DNA from: Trogon surrucura | Taxonomy: Eukaryota; Chordata; Aves; Trogoniformes; Trogonidae | Direction: 5' to 3' | DNA: 64,000 nt | NCBI GenBank assembly: GCA_020746105.1 | Contig: CM036621.1 | Location: forward strand, 54,098,264 to 54,162,263 | Part shown: in pieces, positions 25,967-41,300 of the stretch | Layout of the letters: every line of letters begins with the position of its first letter | Numbering within the stretch: the first letter of the stretch is position 1 | Translations under genes and position numbers: made by a program | The notes under the pieces: generated by a model | Databases searched by the model: none | Told to the model about the DNA's origin: nothing | Seen by the model: only the letters and a program-made list of their open reading frames with translations

Positions 25967-28571
25967 GGATTGATCTGAACAATGAGCCTATGAAGCAGGG
26001 AAATACTCTCATTTTTGTAAGCAGGGGGTAACTTTCGTATAAGGACTACTGTGGCTCTGAGCAGCTAAAGTGAGTTAACCAGTACCACCCAAGGAATCAG
26101 TAGCAGAGCAGGCACTTGAAACAAAACCTCTCTCAGACTATTTTCCTATCTCCTAAACCATCTCTTGTCCATTTTCTTTCAAAAATCCTGTGTGGAAAAG
26201 AAGAGGGAAGAAAGAGACAGAGCGGTTCAAAGAGGTCAGTTTTTCTGAAGCTCACATACTTCATACGCGCTAAAATTGCGAGTACCCCAAAAGGAGCTTT
26301 GTTCCTTTTATATGTCAGCAAAACAAAAGGTCAGCCTATTGAAATATTGGTCAGGGCTGACTTTCTTCTATTAATAACAAATAGAGACACATTTTTTAAA
26401 GTAATAGTTAAATAAATGGCTACATGTCTGCAATCATTTCAACTTAAAATGTCAACTGGATTTGAGATGCCATGTGCATTTAATCAATGAGTGCGTTACA
26501 ATATAAATATTACTTTGGTTTGACTGCTTTGTCTGGCATAAATCATAATTCAGGGAGATGAGTACATTTCATTTTGTCTGCAGATGGCTGTTAATGGCAA
26601 TACCTATTAAACTGGCACCTGCCAGTACTTTGTAGTTAAGGAATTTGTCAGGAACCCCCTTCTGTATAACATCTCACTAATTGTTGTCTCTCCCCCAGAC
26701 CTCCCACTTACCAAGCTTGTGTTACAAGAACTACTGAAAGAGAAAATCAGCAAAACTGCTGGGATTTTTGTCTCAAGGTAGAACTCGTACTCCTCATTGT
26801 ATTCCTGAGCAAAATACGTATTTATTGATTAAAATGCAGCTCAGGAAGCCTTCATTCAAATTCTTGTGGGCATGACTTTAAACCTTCAAGGATCTTTGAC
26901 CATAATGCATCTATATTCGATAAAGAATTATTCAATGTACTCTAACTTATACGGAAAATTGAAAATTCAAGATTTATCCTCACATAAGAGATGGATTTTA
27001 GAACAAGCAACAGCCAATTAAAATGAATCAAAGAAAATACACTGCCAGAGTGTTCAGTATTCATCAAGACACATTTTGCTTTCTAGGACTTTTTTGCAGA
27101 AGGCATTTCTTGGAAGAGTGGAGACAGACACTTACAAGAAATATGTCTCCTTCAGAAAAGACCTGGAGTTTACTTTTATTTTAGCAGGTATGGCATGCAC
27201 AGAGCTCAATATCAGGCAATTATACATTTAAGTAGACATGTCACAATTTAGTGCAGAAAGTTAATCCCTACAGACAAAGCACGCTGCTTTTTATTTATTT
27301 ATTTAGCTTAGTAATGGCTTGAATAATGATATTTCAACTTGAAGTGAACATTCAACCATTTCACAAAAAGCATGCTCCTTGCAAACAGTTTGTAATTTCC
27401 AGTCCTTTTAAATAATCAGAGGGAACTTTCTGCTCTGATCTGTTAAGTAAATATAAATCTTGTTATCCAAGTTCAGTAATGAGAGTGAGGGGTCTATTCT
27501 TCTTCACTGCACTTGCATACAGCTAATGTTAATGAGATTTATGCATGCATATTAAGAGGAGAACAGATGCTTAATTAAACAAATAAGCCTTTCGTAGGCA
27601 GTCCACATGACCATTTTCAGTACAAAACCCCCTTATTTTCTCTGTTTTAGTCTGACTATGAATACAGCCAAGTACGAATCAATACGGCAGAGGAAAAGAA
27701 AAAGTGATACATGTAAATTGAAGTGTCCATCTCTTTTTAGCTTAAAATACTTGACAAGATCAAGAAACATTAAACTGATTAGCTATCTTTTCTCCCTCAT
27801 GCTCTTGCACTCTTTAAAGGAAACAGGAGTTTTATTTACTAATTTACCTATTTGAAAAGTGGGAATTTCATTAGGCAAAAGGAAATCAAGGCCTCTAAAT
27901 AACTCATCTGCCTTATTAACCGATGCTGTCTATCAAAATACACAGGCATGATTCATCTCAGATCATTTTGCTTTGAGGACAAAAATTTATGAAATAACTT
28001 TAGCCTAATTAAATTATTATTCAATCTAATATTTATTTTTTAACCTATCCACAGCCATACTGATTTACAGTATCATATATATATTAATACATGAAAAATA
28101 CATCTACACTGCCTTTCTCCAGAAAATCATGTACTTATTCTTTTCTCTTTCTTTGTTACACTGTTAACTTTTCTTCTACAACACTCAACTTTCTTGGGGC
28201 AACACAGAGCAGAAAAAAAAAAAATCTCTCCATAAGCCATCATAGTGCTATTCTTAATGGAAGTCAATATCTGTATTTTATGCTATCTACTGTGCAATAC
28301 CATTACAGGCTCAACAGTGCTGGTTGTAAAAAGTATCATTCGAAGCACAAGGCCTGTAATAGTAATAATGAAAAAAGGGTCATTTCTGTCTTGCAACTAG
28401 AATGAAAAATTAAAATCACTGAGGCACTTAGCTCAAAGGAAAATTGGCAAATTAAGGGGACAAAAAATAAAATATTCATGGCTCATATTGTGAAATGGAA
28501 GGTAAATAATTTAAGATGAAGTATTATGTGGAAAAGTGCACTTCCTGAAGAGGGAAAAGCAAATGTAACTA

Positions 28572-28577
<6 letters not shown>

Positions 28578-28602
<25 letters not shown>
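28578..28602. repeat. (AT)n microsatellite
   Basis: About 12 AT units are preceded by a short ACACAC run. A small (ACAT)n run follows at 28631-28642. Likely polymorphic. Confidence 0.95.
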
Positions 28603-31600
28603 AAAATTCCTGCTTTCTAGGCTTGCAGTTACATACATACATGCACAAATATGCAAGTCATGGTTGATGTCCAATATCTGAGGGATAGACATTTTCTCAC
28701 CTGTACTAATTTAGAAGATATTTGCCAGTGAGCTAGTGAAGTCAAGTTGGCAAAAGCTGCCTTATATGAAGAAGGTTGGTTGTTTTTTTCTTTTCCTGAA
28801 TCCAGCCTAGAAAAAAAGAGAAGGTGTCCTCCCATTGCACTCCAGTTCAGCAAAACTCTTTACTATAAGTCACCAATTATATACTTGCTCTTAGATTTTT
28901 ATACCACAGAAAAATTATGACTTCAGCCTACTTGTCCCTGTGTGGGGAAGCTACCTATTAGAATGCCATTGGTGTGGCTGCAGTTCATTAGCTAACTTAC
29001 CTTCATATCCATAAAGCTGAAAAGGCTGCTCAGAATTTTTACAATCACTATCTGGAAAAAGTCGTTGAGAGTGCCATAGATTTATACTTATTATACGCCA
29101 GGACTGTAACAACTGCTAAGGGATTAGGATACAGAGCAGCACTGCACAGCAGAGGTCACATTTCCCTGGTGATTTGAAGGTTCAGCCTTTCTCTAACTTA
29201 ATTCAGAAACCAACATAAAGGCTATGTTTGTTAGAAAATAGTATTTTGATAATATTTCAAAGCACGGCAATTAAGTAACTACAGATCACAAATTTAAAAT
29301 GTAGAGTTCACCTAGCAAACTGAGGAATAATTATTGTTGAGGTTTGTTTTTGTTTTTTTTTAATTAACCTCTTTGTCAGATCAGCTTTACATTGCCAGTG
29401 CTAAGTGATAATGCTTTTTGCATTAGCGCTCAGCATCATGGATTTCTAACACCCTGCACTGAGGAGTTAATGAACTCTTACAAACAGTCTACAGAGCCAC
29501 CTCACAAGGCTTCTGAACAGTTCTAAACCAATGGACACTACACACTACCTTTATTCAAAGGCACAGAAAACATGCGGTTTCACTATAGTGCTTCTCATTA
29601 AAATACAAAACACCTTCAAAAAGAAGTACAGGGAAGCTCATTTGAGGTCCAGCAGTCTCCTCAAGACTCACAATGCCCTCAAAGAATCAGTCAACAAAAT
29701 GCAAGAAATGGGATGAACCAAGAATAGAATGTAGAACTGTGTAATCTCGGTGCTATTATTTATCTGCACAGATCTGAGATTATTTCTGTTCCAAAAGAGT
29801 TTCAGTATAGATGCTGGACACTGGTGTTTTCCTGAGGCTGCAGTATACAGTTAGTCACAGCTCCAATAATGGAAGTATTTAATGTAGTTGTTTTTCTGAT
29901 CTACAATATCCATTTACTTTGCTGTCTTTTGTCTAGCAGTGGGTTGTTTAGTGAGCTATGATGGTGCAATGTGCCAGAAAACACCAAAAAGTAAAATATA
30001 ATGCTCCTTAGTTGATGTCACATGCAGTTAGCAGAGTCAACTTACATACATTCAGTACGAAGGCAGGCAATATATGCATCAACCAATCAAACAAGAAAAC
30101 CAATACTGTGCAGTCTGTACCACAGTAAACTGGTACTTTGGATTACTGAGACTTGGTTAATCAGTAATAACCAGTGTCATCTGCATTTCAAATCTGCAGT
30201 ATACTAACTTACTTTGCTCCAAGTGCCACAGTCATTAAAACGTTGCAGCCAAGTATTCCAGATAATACAGGGTAAAACAACAGGACAATGATTACAAAAC
30301 CAAAAGCATGATTTCTTGATGGTCTCCCTGAATCACAGTCACCTAAATAAAGCTTCAATCCAGGAAAAGCTTAGCAGGAAAGCAATCATTCTTTTTTTTT
30401 TTTTGTATGTGTAAAAAAAGACCAGGAACTACAAGTAAATAGCAGCTGAGCAACAGATGAGGCACTAAGTGAAATCTGTTAGCAACTGCTAACAGCTTTG
30501 CTATTTTCTGTTGTTAAATTAAAAAAAAAGAAGTAAAAAACCCAATGCAGTAGCAATTCCAATATGTTCAAAAAGCTCAGATGCAAAAGACTAAAGCTCA
30601 ACACTTCTCCTGCTACGGATAAATACTTGGGTTTGATTTTAATACCTTGAAATGCTTTGTTATTGATTCTAAGGCAGAAACAAACCAATTCACATGGACA
30701 TACTACCAAGATAAAACTTGTTAGAGCTGTACATATGACCCAGAAAGCATAGCACAAAAACCCCACTGTAGACAACCGTGACACTTCCAGCAGCTGCTTT
30801 CGCCTCAAATTCTACTTTCCTTTGTTCTTTACACCTGACCCCTAGTCATTCGCCAGAAAGTGCATGTGTCTTCATTAGCACGGAGCTTTCTGGTAAGAGC
30901 TCAGAAATACTTTCATTGTCCTTCTGGTCCTGGAGCTTTCACCACAGATGATCATTTCCTATGTATCTCAACCCAATTTCGCCATGGGTTCAGCAAGTCC
31001 TTTTCCTGTTCGGATCCATCTATGCAGCACAGCAGAACTACTCAGGCACAGCTGGTTTACTTCTGAACAAATCCACCCACACATTGCAAACAACATGAAT
31101 GTATCAGCGTGGGTTCCAGCTCGTGGTAGGATCAATTAGTCACATGGCTGCAATCACTGGACTAGTTAAAAAAATTCACAGCACTGCCCAGTCTCCGGCA
31201 GGTATATCCTCTTCCCACTCCTGTCAGTTGCTTTTTAAACTTCTTTTCTCTTGTGTCTATCTCTCCTGTCAGTCTAGCAGAGGCTCTGTTCCTTGTTTCT
31301 CATTGTGGTTGTCTCCCACATGGGAGATCACAGTACAACTACCACAGTATCTACTAAACGCACACTACAGATTTCTTTCTCCATCCAGCATTCTGTTTCC
31401 TTATGGTGTTTACATTTCTAATGCCTTCTATGGCAGGTTCCCTTTCTGATTTAAACTCAGCATGTCAAAAACCGAGCTTGTCTCTGTTTCTCAATACTTC
31501 TTTCTCTTAAGCTACCAAGAAGTAGTCACCTTCCCTGCTGCAGAAGCTCACAGATTTATCATCTTGAGATTTTCTTTCATTTCACAGCTGTTCTACCAAT

Positions 31601-34162
31601 AAAACATGCCACTTTCATCCCCACAATGCCATAAAAGATCTGGCTCTTTCTCTCCATCCGTGCTGCTAAAATACTTGATCATTCAAACCTTCTTATTGCA
31701 GTCTCCTCCACCCTAGCCCTCCTGACACTCACTCCTCACTCTTCACATCAGTGCAGAACTCTAGTTTGAAAAACATTCCTCGAATCTAGTATTTAGTCAG
31801 TATTTGATGCCTTCTAAGTTCCCACATTAGTTTTCTATTATTTCTTTTAAAAACATTTAGATTAATTGTTTCTGTTTTTCATGTCACCCGCAGCAGTTTC
31901 TCCTTGAAAAAACACCAGCCTTGTTTTGCTCATCTGGAGCAGGTTCCCAATTCTTTTGTAAACTTACACTGTTTGCTCTTCTTCAATCTTTACAGGTCAT
32001 CACCCTTTTTCACTTCTATCACGGCTAAGATTTCCTAGGACTCTCACCTTCTCAAGAAGAAATTTCTTTTCAAGAACAATTTTATAAGTTCTAGGAAGAA
32101 ACACTAAGGAGGACACAGAACCTCTAAAAACCTCCCAGCTGAACTGTTAGCTCTTATAAACAACTCCTTTCCGTTCATTATAACCTGTTGCTTCCATCGC
32201 TGTGGCTTTAGAGAGATTTTTTCAATGGTGTGGGATAGAAATTCTCCTTCTGTGCTGTCATACAGATAAATAAATATTACTAACAATTGCTGTGGGCTGC
32301 GAAGACTATCAATCCAAGGAGAAAGCAAGATAATGAAAAGAATAGATGTATGAAGCTCACGTACAGCCAAAATGTGAAATATACCCAAAAAAGGGAATCA
32401 CGAACAACGGTAACCTATTGCTCCTAGCTTTGCACATTGATTGTTATCAGATATTTTTCTTTTAGAAGACACTGAACTGAAAAGTAAAAATCACTAAACA
32501 GGACTGGGTTTTTAGCTAAACCCAGGACACAACTACATTCTCTTCTTTCGGATTCTGATGTCATCCCATGTTCCTTCTGGCTCAGGCATGACACTCCTGT
32601 AAGTAAGATTTTGCACTTCAAACTTTGAATCTGCCAGCGATACACAAAACAGAATGCTTATGCTTTTGTCAGACCTCTGTGTCACTCCGCACCTCTTCCA
32701 ACAGCCCTATTCATGCCAAGGAGTTAAAAAAAAGAATAAAAATACACATAAAGCTTAAGATACACAAGAGAGTTGCTGAAGTCACCCTCCTAATTATTCA
32801 GTGTTTTGACTACTGTTCCACGCTAAGCCCTGTTTCTTTAAACAGTCTGAACAGAAATGCACGTGCAATGCACAGGTGTGAGTATGTGACTCCTCGGCTT
32901 TCCTAGAGTCCCACTTGAATGCAGACTGGTGTACCCACGCACCTTCGTCCTGTGAACGCTAGCAACTGCTGAAATCATGCAGTTTTGGCACATAAGCATC
33001 CCCGTATATTTCTGACAATCTCTCCACAGTGTTCAAAAGTTGATAGGACAATTTTGAGGATTCCTGTTGACGGCACATGGAAGAAAGTCAGGTAAAACCT
33101 TCCATGCCAATATAACACAAGCCATTTGACTCTGGAGAATGTATCGACAGAAAGCTGCAACATGAGTTCATAGATCACTATCCTAATGAATATCACTGTA
33201 AGTGAATGATCTTGTAGCTGAATTTCCCAGATTACTAGCAAATTGTATCTTTGCCTGAGCAATGACTGTGGCTTTTGTGTGTGTCTGGCTGCTCTACAAT
33301 ACAGCATGCTAAAAAAACACCAGTAGCCTCCTAAAGCTAACATTAAGTGTTTGGTGTCACACGTAACAACATGATCATGCAGTCTCAACGCCTCCAGGTG
33401 ATCATTAAATTTCATACATATGCCCTACAATAACTGCAAAGGTCTATTTGAACAGAAACACTTTAATCCCCAATAGAGTAAATGGGTACCAGAAGCAAAA
33501 GTGATAGCAACCAGAGTGCCTCAGCACCAAAGTCTCCAGCAATAGCAAGGAAATGGCCTGAAGAACTCGGCCCAATCTCTGATGGTTCCGGAGATGCAAA
33601 ACCAACTAACAGCCACAGAAGAAATCCAAACACTTGCACGCTGGTTAGGGAGGACAGTGAGCTTTAGACCACTGCAGGCAACGGCTGAAGCTGTGAGGCA
33701 AAGATTTTATCATAGCTAGCGGTTTTCAGCAGCTGCAGATGTTCCGAGACTGTTTACAGTAACACGAGCAATCCTGCTCTCCCCCCAAAGCCTGTGAGGG
33801 AAGCAGATAAGCAAGGGAAGAGAAGGCGAAGGTCTGAGCGTGGGAGTGGGTCATGTATTACTCAGGAACATTCCCCATAAAGCCTCCCCCACTAGCACAC
33901 ACTTACTTTTAGCCTGAAACCTTGAATCTTTCCTGACATATGGGAATGAATTTCAAAGGCACAAAAAGACATTTTGTCTGCCAAATGTCTTCTGCCTCAG
34001 CTACAAGTTTGGTGTAAAAGTATAAACTGCTTTCTTTTTAAATAACATAAACATTATTTTGAGTCCAAGTGAAGTAATTTTTCCGCTACTTTATGAGAAT
34101 ATCTGTTGTCTCCTATGTTACAATGTGAATGAGTGGCTGTTTTGCTTTTTAAAATGCCATAC

Positions 34163-34397
34163 CTCAACATGACACCAAACCCTTTCTTCTTTTTCTTTTC
34201 TGGATCTTCATTTTCTTCTTTCCTTTTCTTCTCCTTGATTTTAGATTTGCCTTTTTCCTTTTTCTTCTCTTTCTCTCTGTTTTTTTTGTCTTTTTTTGCT
34301 TTGGTTTCTGCATCTTCTATTTCAGGGTTCCCTGGAGGGGCAGATTCCATATTCTGAGCTTCTTGACCAGAGTGAGAGCTCTTATCGGAGAAGCCAT
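34163..34397 (-). CDS. PARD3B: PARD3B internal exon encoding the lysine-rich basic region
   Basis: This is the next PARD3B exon, 235 bp long. The acceptor reads TTCTGTGCAG and the exon begins with AT, which completes a GAT codon with the last G of the upstream exon. It ends ATGTTGAG then GTATGG, so the final Arg codon is split. The peptide is DGFSDKSSHSGQEAQ, an acidic and proline-containing linker, then a long lysine/glutamate stretch ending EDPEKKKKKGFGVMLR. Human PARD3B has the same order (DGLSDKSSHSGQ, KEKEKKKEKGK, KKRKEENEDPE, KKGFGAMLRFG). In the PARD3/Bazooka family the basic region after the aPKC segment is linked to phosphoinositide membrane binding; that role here is inferred from the family. 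The next exon, expected to begin with a residue equivalent to F-G-K-K-K, was not found downstream in the window. Confidence 0.97.
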
Positions 34398-35728
<1,331 letters not shown>

Positions 35729-37119
35729 TTAAACCTAGTTCAGTAGATATCCCTGTTCAGACTTGGAAGGGATGGCACATAATTTAAAGACCTGACAACA
35801 AGTGATAGGCAATAGCTGGCTCGCCCTGTGTCACAATGAAGTCTGTACCAGTGGTAAGGATGGGGCTTTGACAGCAATGTCCAACTGGACACTGCTAACA
35901 GTCTCAAGGAGAACATTATTCTTAGACTCACAAAACCAAACACTGCTACACAAGAGTTTTCATTTCCAGAATGAGCCAGGTTGTACGAATGGCTGATATT
36001 TTCAAACACATTTCTCCTCTGAGAAGATATTATTAGTTCTCTCACAGTCTTATCCAACTTTTTTCTCCAAGCTGAAACTGGTGCTATGATAAACACACAC
36101 AGCAGGTTTTTCAAGAAACAAATATTTCCAGCAAAGCACAGCTTAACATAAATGATGTTGCTTCCCTTTTGCTTGTTTACAGGCACACAAGAAAGCATCT
36201 CATTTAAAAAAGAGCAAATACCTTCCCAAGTCACCAAAACCTTTCCTCTCATAGAATGCTTGACTATCTGACCTTAGAAAGGCTTTATTTCGTAGCAGCA
36301 TTAGTATTAATATAATGATAGAATAGGTAAAAAGTTCAATGAATACAGACATACTAATCAATGAAGAAATTCACAACTCAATTTAAAAACTTCTGTAGCA
36401 TCTACTTGGTTTTTATAAGGCAGAACAGTAAATGTGACATACAGACACTGAAAGAGAGATTTGCTTTGCAGTATGCCTTTGGTCTTCGAGAACACAAATG
36501 CTTTTCAACTTTCCAGTGATACTAATGCAAGCAACAGGAGAATATAAGAACCGAAGACCTTCACATACATGTCCACGTACTGCCATGCCTGAAGGGATTT
36601 AAGGATCACAGAGAAGACAGACATGTTAGGACTATTTGCTGTGATTTTAGCAATCGCAGAGTGCAGGTATTTCTGAACTAAACCAGTGAGTTCTTAAGAG
36701 GAAAAAAGCTAAGAACTGGCATCAAATAGAGACTCATCAGTAGTGCCTACACAAAGCAATTTATGCTTCCACTACCTGCAGACTGATATGTAGCTGAAAA
36801 TAAGGTGTGCAAGGGAGTGTGTGTGGAGACAAAAAAGTTTAAGGGAAGCCTGGCTGTCCGGTCACACAGGGCTATCCCGGAGGCTACAATTATTGCCCAA
36901 TTTGCAAGTGCTAAAATAAAGTTAGAGCAATGACTTACACACAACATAAAGGTGCTTAAAATCACTAAAAACTTGTACATTAGTAAGAGGCACTGCGGTG
37001 CCTATCCCAGGCTGAGAAGGAGCAAAACCAAGGGAAGCGTAATCACTGTGTAAGGTGGCAAAGCGAAAGCCACCAATCAGCAGAAAAAAAGCTTTCTTGT
37101 TTTTCAGTCAGAAAACAGC

Positions 37120-37510
37120 TCTGACGTGCTGCTTTCGCAGAAGACAAGGCAAGGTGGTAAATCCGGCAGAGTGAGGAGGCTTCAGAGGCAGCGGAGCTCT
37201 GGGCGAAGGCACGCTGGGGCTACTGCTCCCACCTCCATGGGCAGCAGGCACCCAGTGCCCCATCGCCTGCCGAGCCTTTCAGCAGCGGGATCCACTGGAA
37301 GGTGGTTTAAAGGCGACCATGGCATCTGCAAGGAAGCAACGGCCACGGCCCCACTGCCAGCAGCAGGCAGGGCAGTCGCCGCTGCCGAGGGCCAGACCGC
37401 AGGGTGGTGGTGGGCATCAGCCCCTCCGTGGTTTCGGGGGGGTTTGCAGACAGAGCTGGTCTCCAGGGCTGCTGCAGCTATCCAGCTACCTGAAACGGCG
37501 GCGGTAAAGG
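37120..37510 (+). other. GC/CpG-rich patch with exon-like edges
   Basis: A locally CpG-rich block in AT-rich intron begins at CTGACGTG. An acceptor-like GCTTTCGCAG ends at 37140 and a donor-like GCG then GTAAAG has its junction after 37503, giving a 363-bp candidate plus-strand exon. It stays open in one frame, with an Ala/Arg/Gly-rich low-complexity translation that matches nothing I recognise. On the minus strand it is also partly open. It could be an unannotated exon, an eroded CpG island or old GC-rich repeat DNA. Confidence 0.3.
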
Positions 37511-38221
37511 ACAGCCAAAAGGTGTTTATATACATGTGCCAGTACAAGCTGTACTACGTTAAATTAGTGCCCTAAACTGTCTCACCTGAAAAAAAATAAG
37601 TTGTCTCAGGTTAAATGCCTATTAGAGCCTGTCTCATATAAAGCTAAACCAATTACTCAGACTGGAAGACTACTCTTAACGTATGACGGCCATTCCTAAG
37701 AAAATCCAAGCCACTACCCAAGGTTTGGAGTGACACATTCAAATGCTACATGTAGGAGAAAGCAAGCTTTCTGCTCAGCCTGGCTGCAGTTTGCTCTGTG
37801 CACACTGTGATCCACTTTTTAGGCATCTGGTCACATACTATGTAGTTCGGTCAAAGTCACCAAGAAAAGATTCTTTGTCCAATACTTGCCTTAAACAACT
37901 GCATGGGAAACTCAGAGATACTGGCAAAGTATGTTTCTTTCTGTATAAATAGTCTTTATTTTGCTGTTTTGTCCTAACATGAAAGTCCCCCTGAGGAATT
38001 AATTTTAGCAATAACTAGCTGGTTTTTGATTGTTTAAAGAGAACACCTACAGTGACTTTGATGTAGTATTTTCAGTCTGCTACCAAGTGGAGGAGAAAAG
38101 AAACTAAACAGAAAACTTTTTAGCTACCAAGTAAATTCAGGACACTACTACCTTGGAAAAAGGAAATTTTTTTTCTAATGTCTCCAAAGGAAACAGAATT
38201 GGCTTACGGTCACTTCCCTGT

Positions 38222-38270
38222 CTTTAACTGAAAGATGGTATAACTTCACCCTTTAACTGAAAGATGGTAT
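38222..38270 (+). repeat. Direct repeat, 20-bp unit at 29-bp spacing
   Basis: CTTTAACTGAAAGATGGTAT occurs at 38222-38241 and exactly again at 38251-38270. This looks like a recent local duplication. Confidence 0.95.
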
Positions 38271-38352
38271 TACATGTACCTTAATTTTCTGTTCAATGCG
38301 AACATGGCTACCACTGATTTTTTTTTTCTGTTTCTTTCTGTTTTCTTTTCTT

Positions 38353-38370
38353 TTATTATTATTATTATTA
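38353..38370. repeat. (TTA)n microsatellite
   Basis: Six TTA units lie within a T-rich tract that extends from about 38319 to 38405. Confidence 0.9.
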
Positions 38371-41300
38371 GTTTCAGGTTATTTCCAGGTTTTTATTTTT
38401 TTCCCCACATCTGCACATTCCTTTCTTTTTTAATAGCTCAGCAGAAGGAAATACAACAGAAGTGAGATGTCAGTCATGAAAATTAAAAGGGAAACAAGTG
38501 ACACAGTGTTGTGGGCAAAGCAAACCACCCCAAAGGCACGTGTAGGGAAAGTGGAATTGAAAAGAAGCCAGGAATCACTGCCACTCTAAATGAAATACAA
38601 CTCCTAAGACATCCTAAACGGTAAACATCTTAAGTATTTATAATTAATTTTACTTTAGATAATGATTCTTCTTGAAAATCAAAGCTATATGAATATGCCT
38701 AGAGGATAATATTTAGAGAAACATTGGTGTGAGTTAGACTAATTTACTATTTACACTTTGAAAGATATAGTGAGGTAAAAACCAGTTACAAAGAAAAAAC
38801 GAAGGGAAAGTGTCACTGAGATTGAGGAACTACAATAAAACACTAAATTGTAACAGATTATAGCCTGGCTCTGTCTTTACCCGAGCCCTAAATGCACACA
38901 TTTCTGGTTCCCATCACACCGCACGTGATGGAGGTGCATGTGCTACTAGGAAAGAGACGATGGTTACGAAAACAGGGAACTTTCTTCCCTATAGGTACTG
39001 GGATGCTGGAGATGGCACATGAGTGATTTTAGCAGGCAAACAACGGTTTGCTCATGAAACTCAGAGGCTGATTTATTCGTGGCAGGATGCAGGGTGAGAC
39101 ACGCTGACAGCTTCTCAGGAAGCAGCTCCAGCCCAGTGCCTGCTCTGCCCTGGACGTGCACCTGGGGTGACACGATGCCCAACTTAGTCTCAATGAACTC
39201 AGGACTCTCCCAACCTAAATGGTTGCTCTCTAGTTACCTCTTCTCTAAAGGAATTGGGGCAGGTCAAAAATATCTTTTGATATATATACGTTCCTATGAT
39301 TTTCAAAATACAATCAAGTCACTGATCACATCTAGTTTTGTTAATGTATTGCTAACCTTACACTGCCCCTGAAGCAATGAGGATAGCAAATACAGTCTCA
39401 GAAATACCCCAACTATTGTTCAGGAAGGAAAAAGCAGGATTTCTGTTGTACGGAAACAGATGATATAGGTATCAGGCTGGTAAAACAGATCCATCATAAA
39501 AATTTAGCCCAAATATATCCCTGCTGTACGGAAACCTTTTGTATGAGAATGAAACAAATCTGTTACCCAAGTGAAAGATGTCCAAAGATACAAGAGGCAA
39601 CAGACAACCAGATCTAACTGCTTTACTCTCTCCTTCACTACTTTTAGAAATTTCCCTCTAAATTGGTGTATAAAGTGAAAACTGTTGAGTGCCTCTTGTC
39701 AATAAACATAAGGTCAAAAGACAACACATCATTATTACCAATCTCCATATGTCATAAACATCAGAAAACAGGTAGACAGGCATGGTTCTTACCCACGGGG
39801 TTGCAACATCACATGGTAACTTAAATTAATTCATGTTCAATTCCTTCTGAAGTATTTTGTTTAATACAGTTTCATTTATTTCAGGTAGGATTCACAGTAT
39901 GCACAACTACAAAGGATTCCTCCTCTCACTTATATTTTTATATTCAGATACTTCCTCAATCATCAATCGATTCAATGCACAGAACGATTTAGGAAGGAGG
40001 AATTTAAAAATCATTACATTATTTAGCTTGTGATTTTCAAATGAAGAGCTTTAATGGGACATTTTTGTAGAGTAACCTTAGAGCATACTGCAGCCTTTTC
40101 TTCAACACTATTTTATACAAGTGGCACAGAAAAAATTATGAAAAGATTAATAAAAGGCATGAGAAAATTCACTATCTTGCACTCAAATATTATAGACAAA
40201 GTGTATCATTTTGTTCATTTCATACCTCAAACCAAGCATTCCAAATTAGAAGCAGGAATACTGAACACAGAACCACCCCACACCTGACAGAAAAAGAAAA
40301 TAAATCTAAGAAAGAGAAATCAAAGCAAGGGAGAATTTAACAAGTCCTCTGATTAAAAGAGCCATCTACAGTCTTCAGACTTAAAGCTATTTCCAGCTAT
40401 TCTACTACATGTAATGATTGCAATTTAGCCCACATTTGCACAAACTGCAACTGCAACTATAAAAAATGCCAGTCCGTAATTTGTGGCCCAGAAGGTACAC
40501 CGAGCTTTAGCCATCTGAAGAGGAAAGGCTTTGAATAAGGCAGCCATTAGGCAAGAGGTGAAAATGCACTACTGTCATCTTAGAAACCGGTGCTGGTGTC
40601 GCTGTTTTCCATAGTGTTATCGCTAACAAACAAAAACACTGCAGAAGTACGCGGTAATATTTCAAAAAGAGTAATATGTACAGCATTAAATGTCTCAAAA
40701 ATGCTAATAAGCTTCGCAGTGCAACCATATTAAAGCTAAGAACGAGGAGCAAAAGAAGAAGGAGGCTCAAGCCAAACCAGCACACGCATTTGCCGGGTCG
40801 GTGCTGAATGCTGGACAAAATGTAGCCAGGCCAGTCTTTGCATAAATGAACGTCTGATGTTATCTCTGAAATAATTAGTTCTCTTCATTTGGTTACAGAA
40901 GTTTAACCTCTCACATAACCTTCCACTTCAGAACACAGCTGTTCCGCACGCAGCGGGAAGCGGAATCTCCGCTCCATCATTGCGCCAGGGAGCTCTCTCC
41001 AGCTGGGGCAAACGGAAGCAGCACTTGCCCTTCAGACTGGTCCCCACATACATTAAGCTACCTGATATTCAGCAAAACAGGAGCTTTCTCCTCAAGGATA
41101 TTTATGTATATCAAACTGATTTTCAAAAGAGCTGTTACAACCTGCTAGAGGAAAACAGCTATAGGAAAAGCAACGCAGACAGGAAAAAGTGCAGGTTTTA
41201 GAAAAGATGATTCCCCAGTGACCTCAGGCACCTTGTGAATTGATCAGCCTGAAATTAAAGAGTAATAAAAAAACTCCAATGCTTTGTGATTGCTTTACTT

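Larger units (their letters stand above)
12121..34162. other. Large PARD3B intron downstream of the lysine-rich exon
   Basis: Apart from the GC-rich patches and microsatellites listed separately, this is unique AT-rich intron sequence. It has a 10-G run at 13698-13707 and pyrimidine-rich DNA at 31500-32100. Dense TAAT/ATTA words at about 26400-28050 resemble a conserved non-coding block. I looked for the next PARD3B exon and did not see it. Confidence 0.6.

Noticed and set aside
33482-33667. 61-codon plus-strand frame with a hydrophilic, exon-like composition
   Set aside because: No good splice sites and no match to PARD3B or any family I recognise.
34133-34357. Plus-strand Phe/Ser-rich frame
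   Set aside because: It is the antisense of the lysine-rich PARD3B exon, not a gene.
35740-36252. 170-codon minus-strand frame
   Set aside because: No recognisable domain, a composition like translated intron, and no splice or promoter context.
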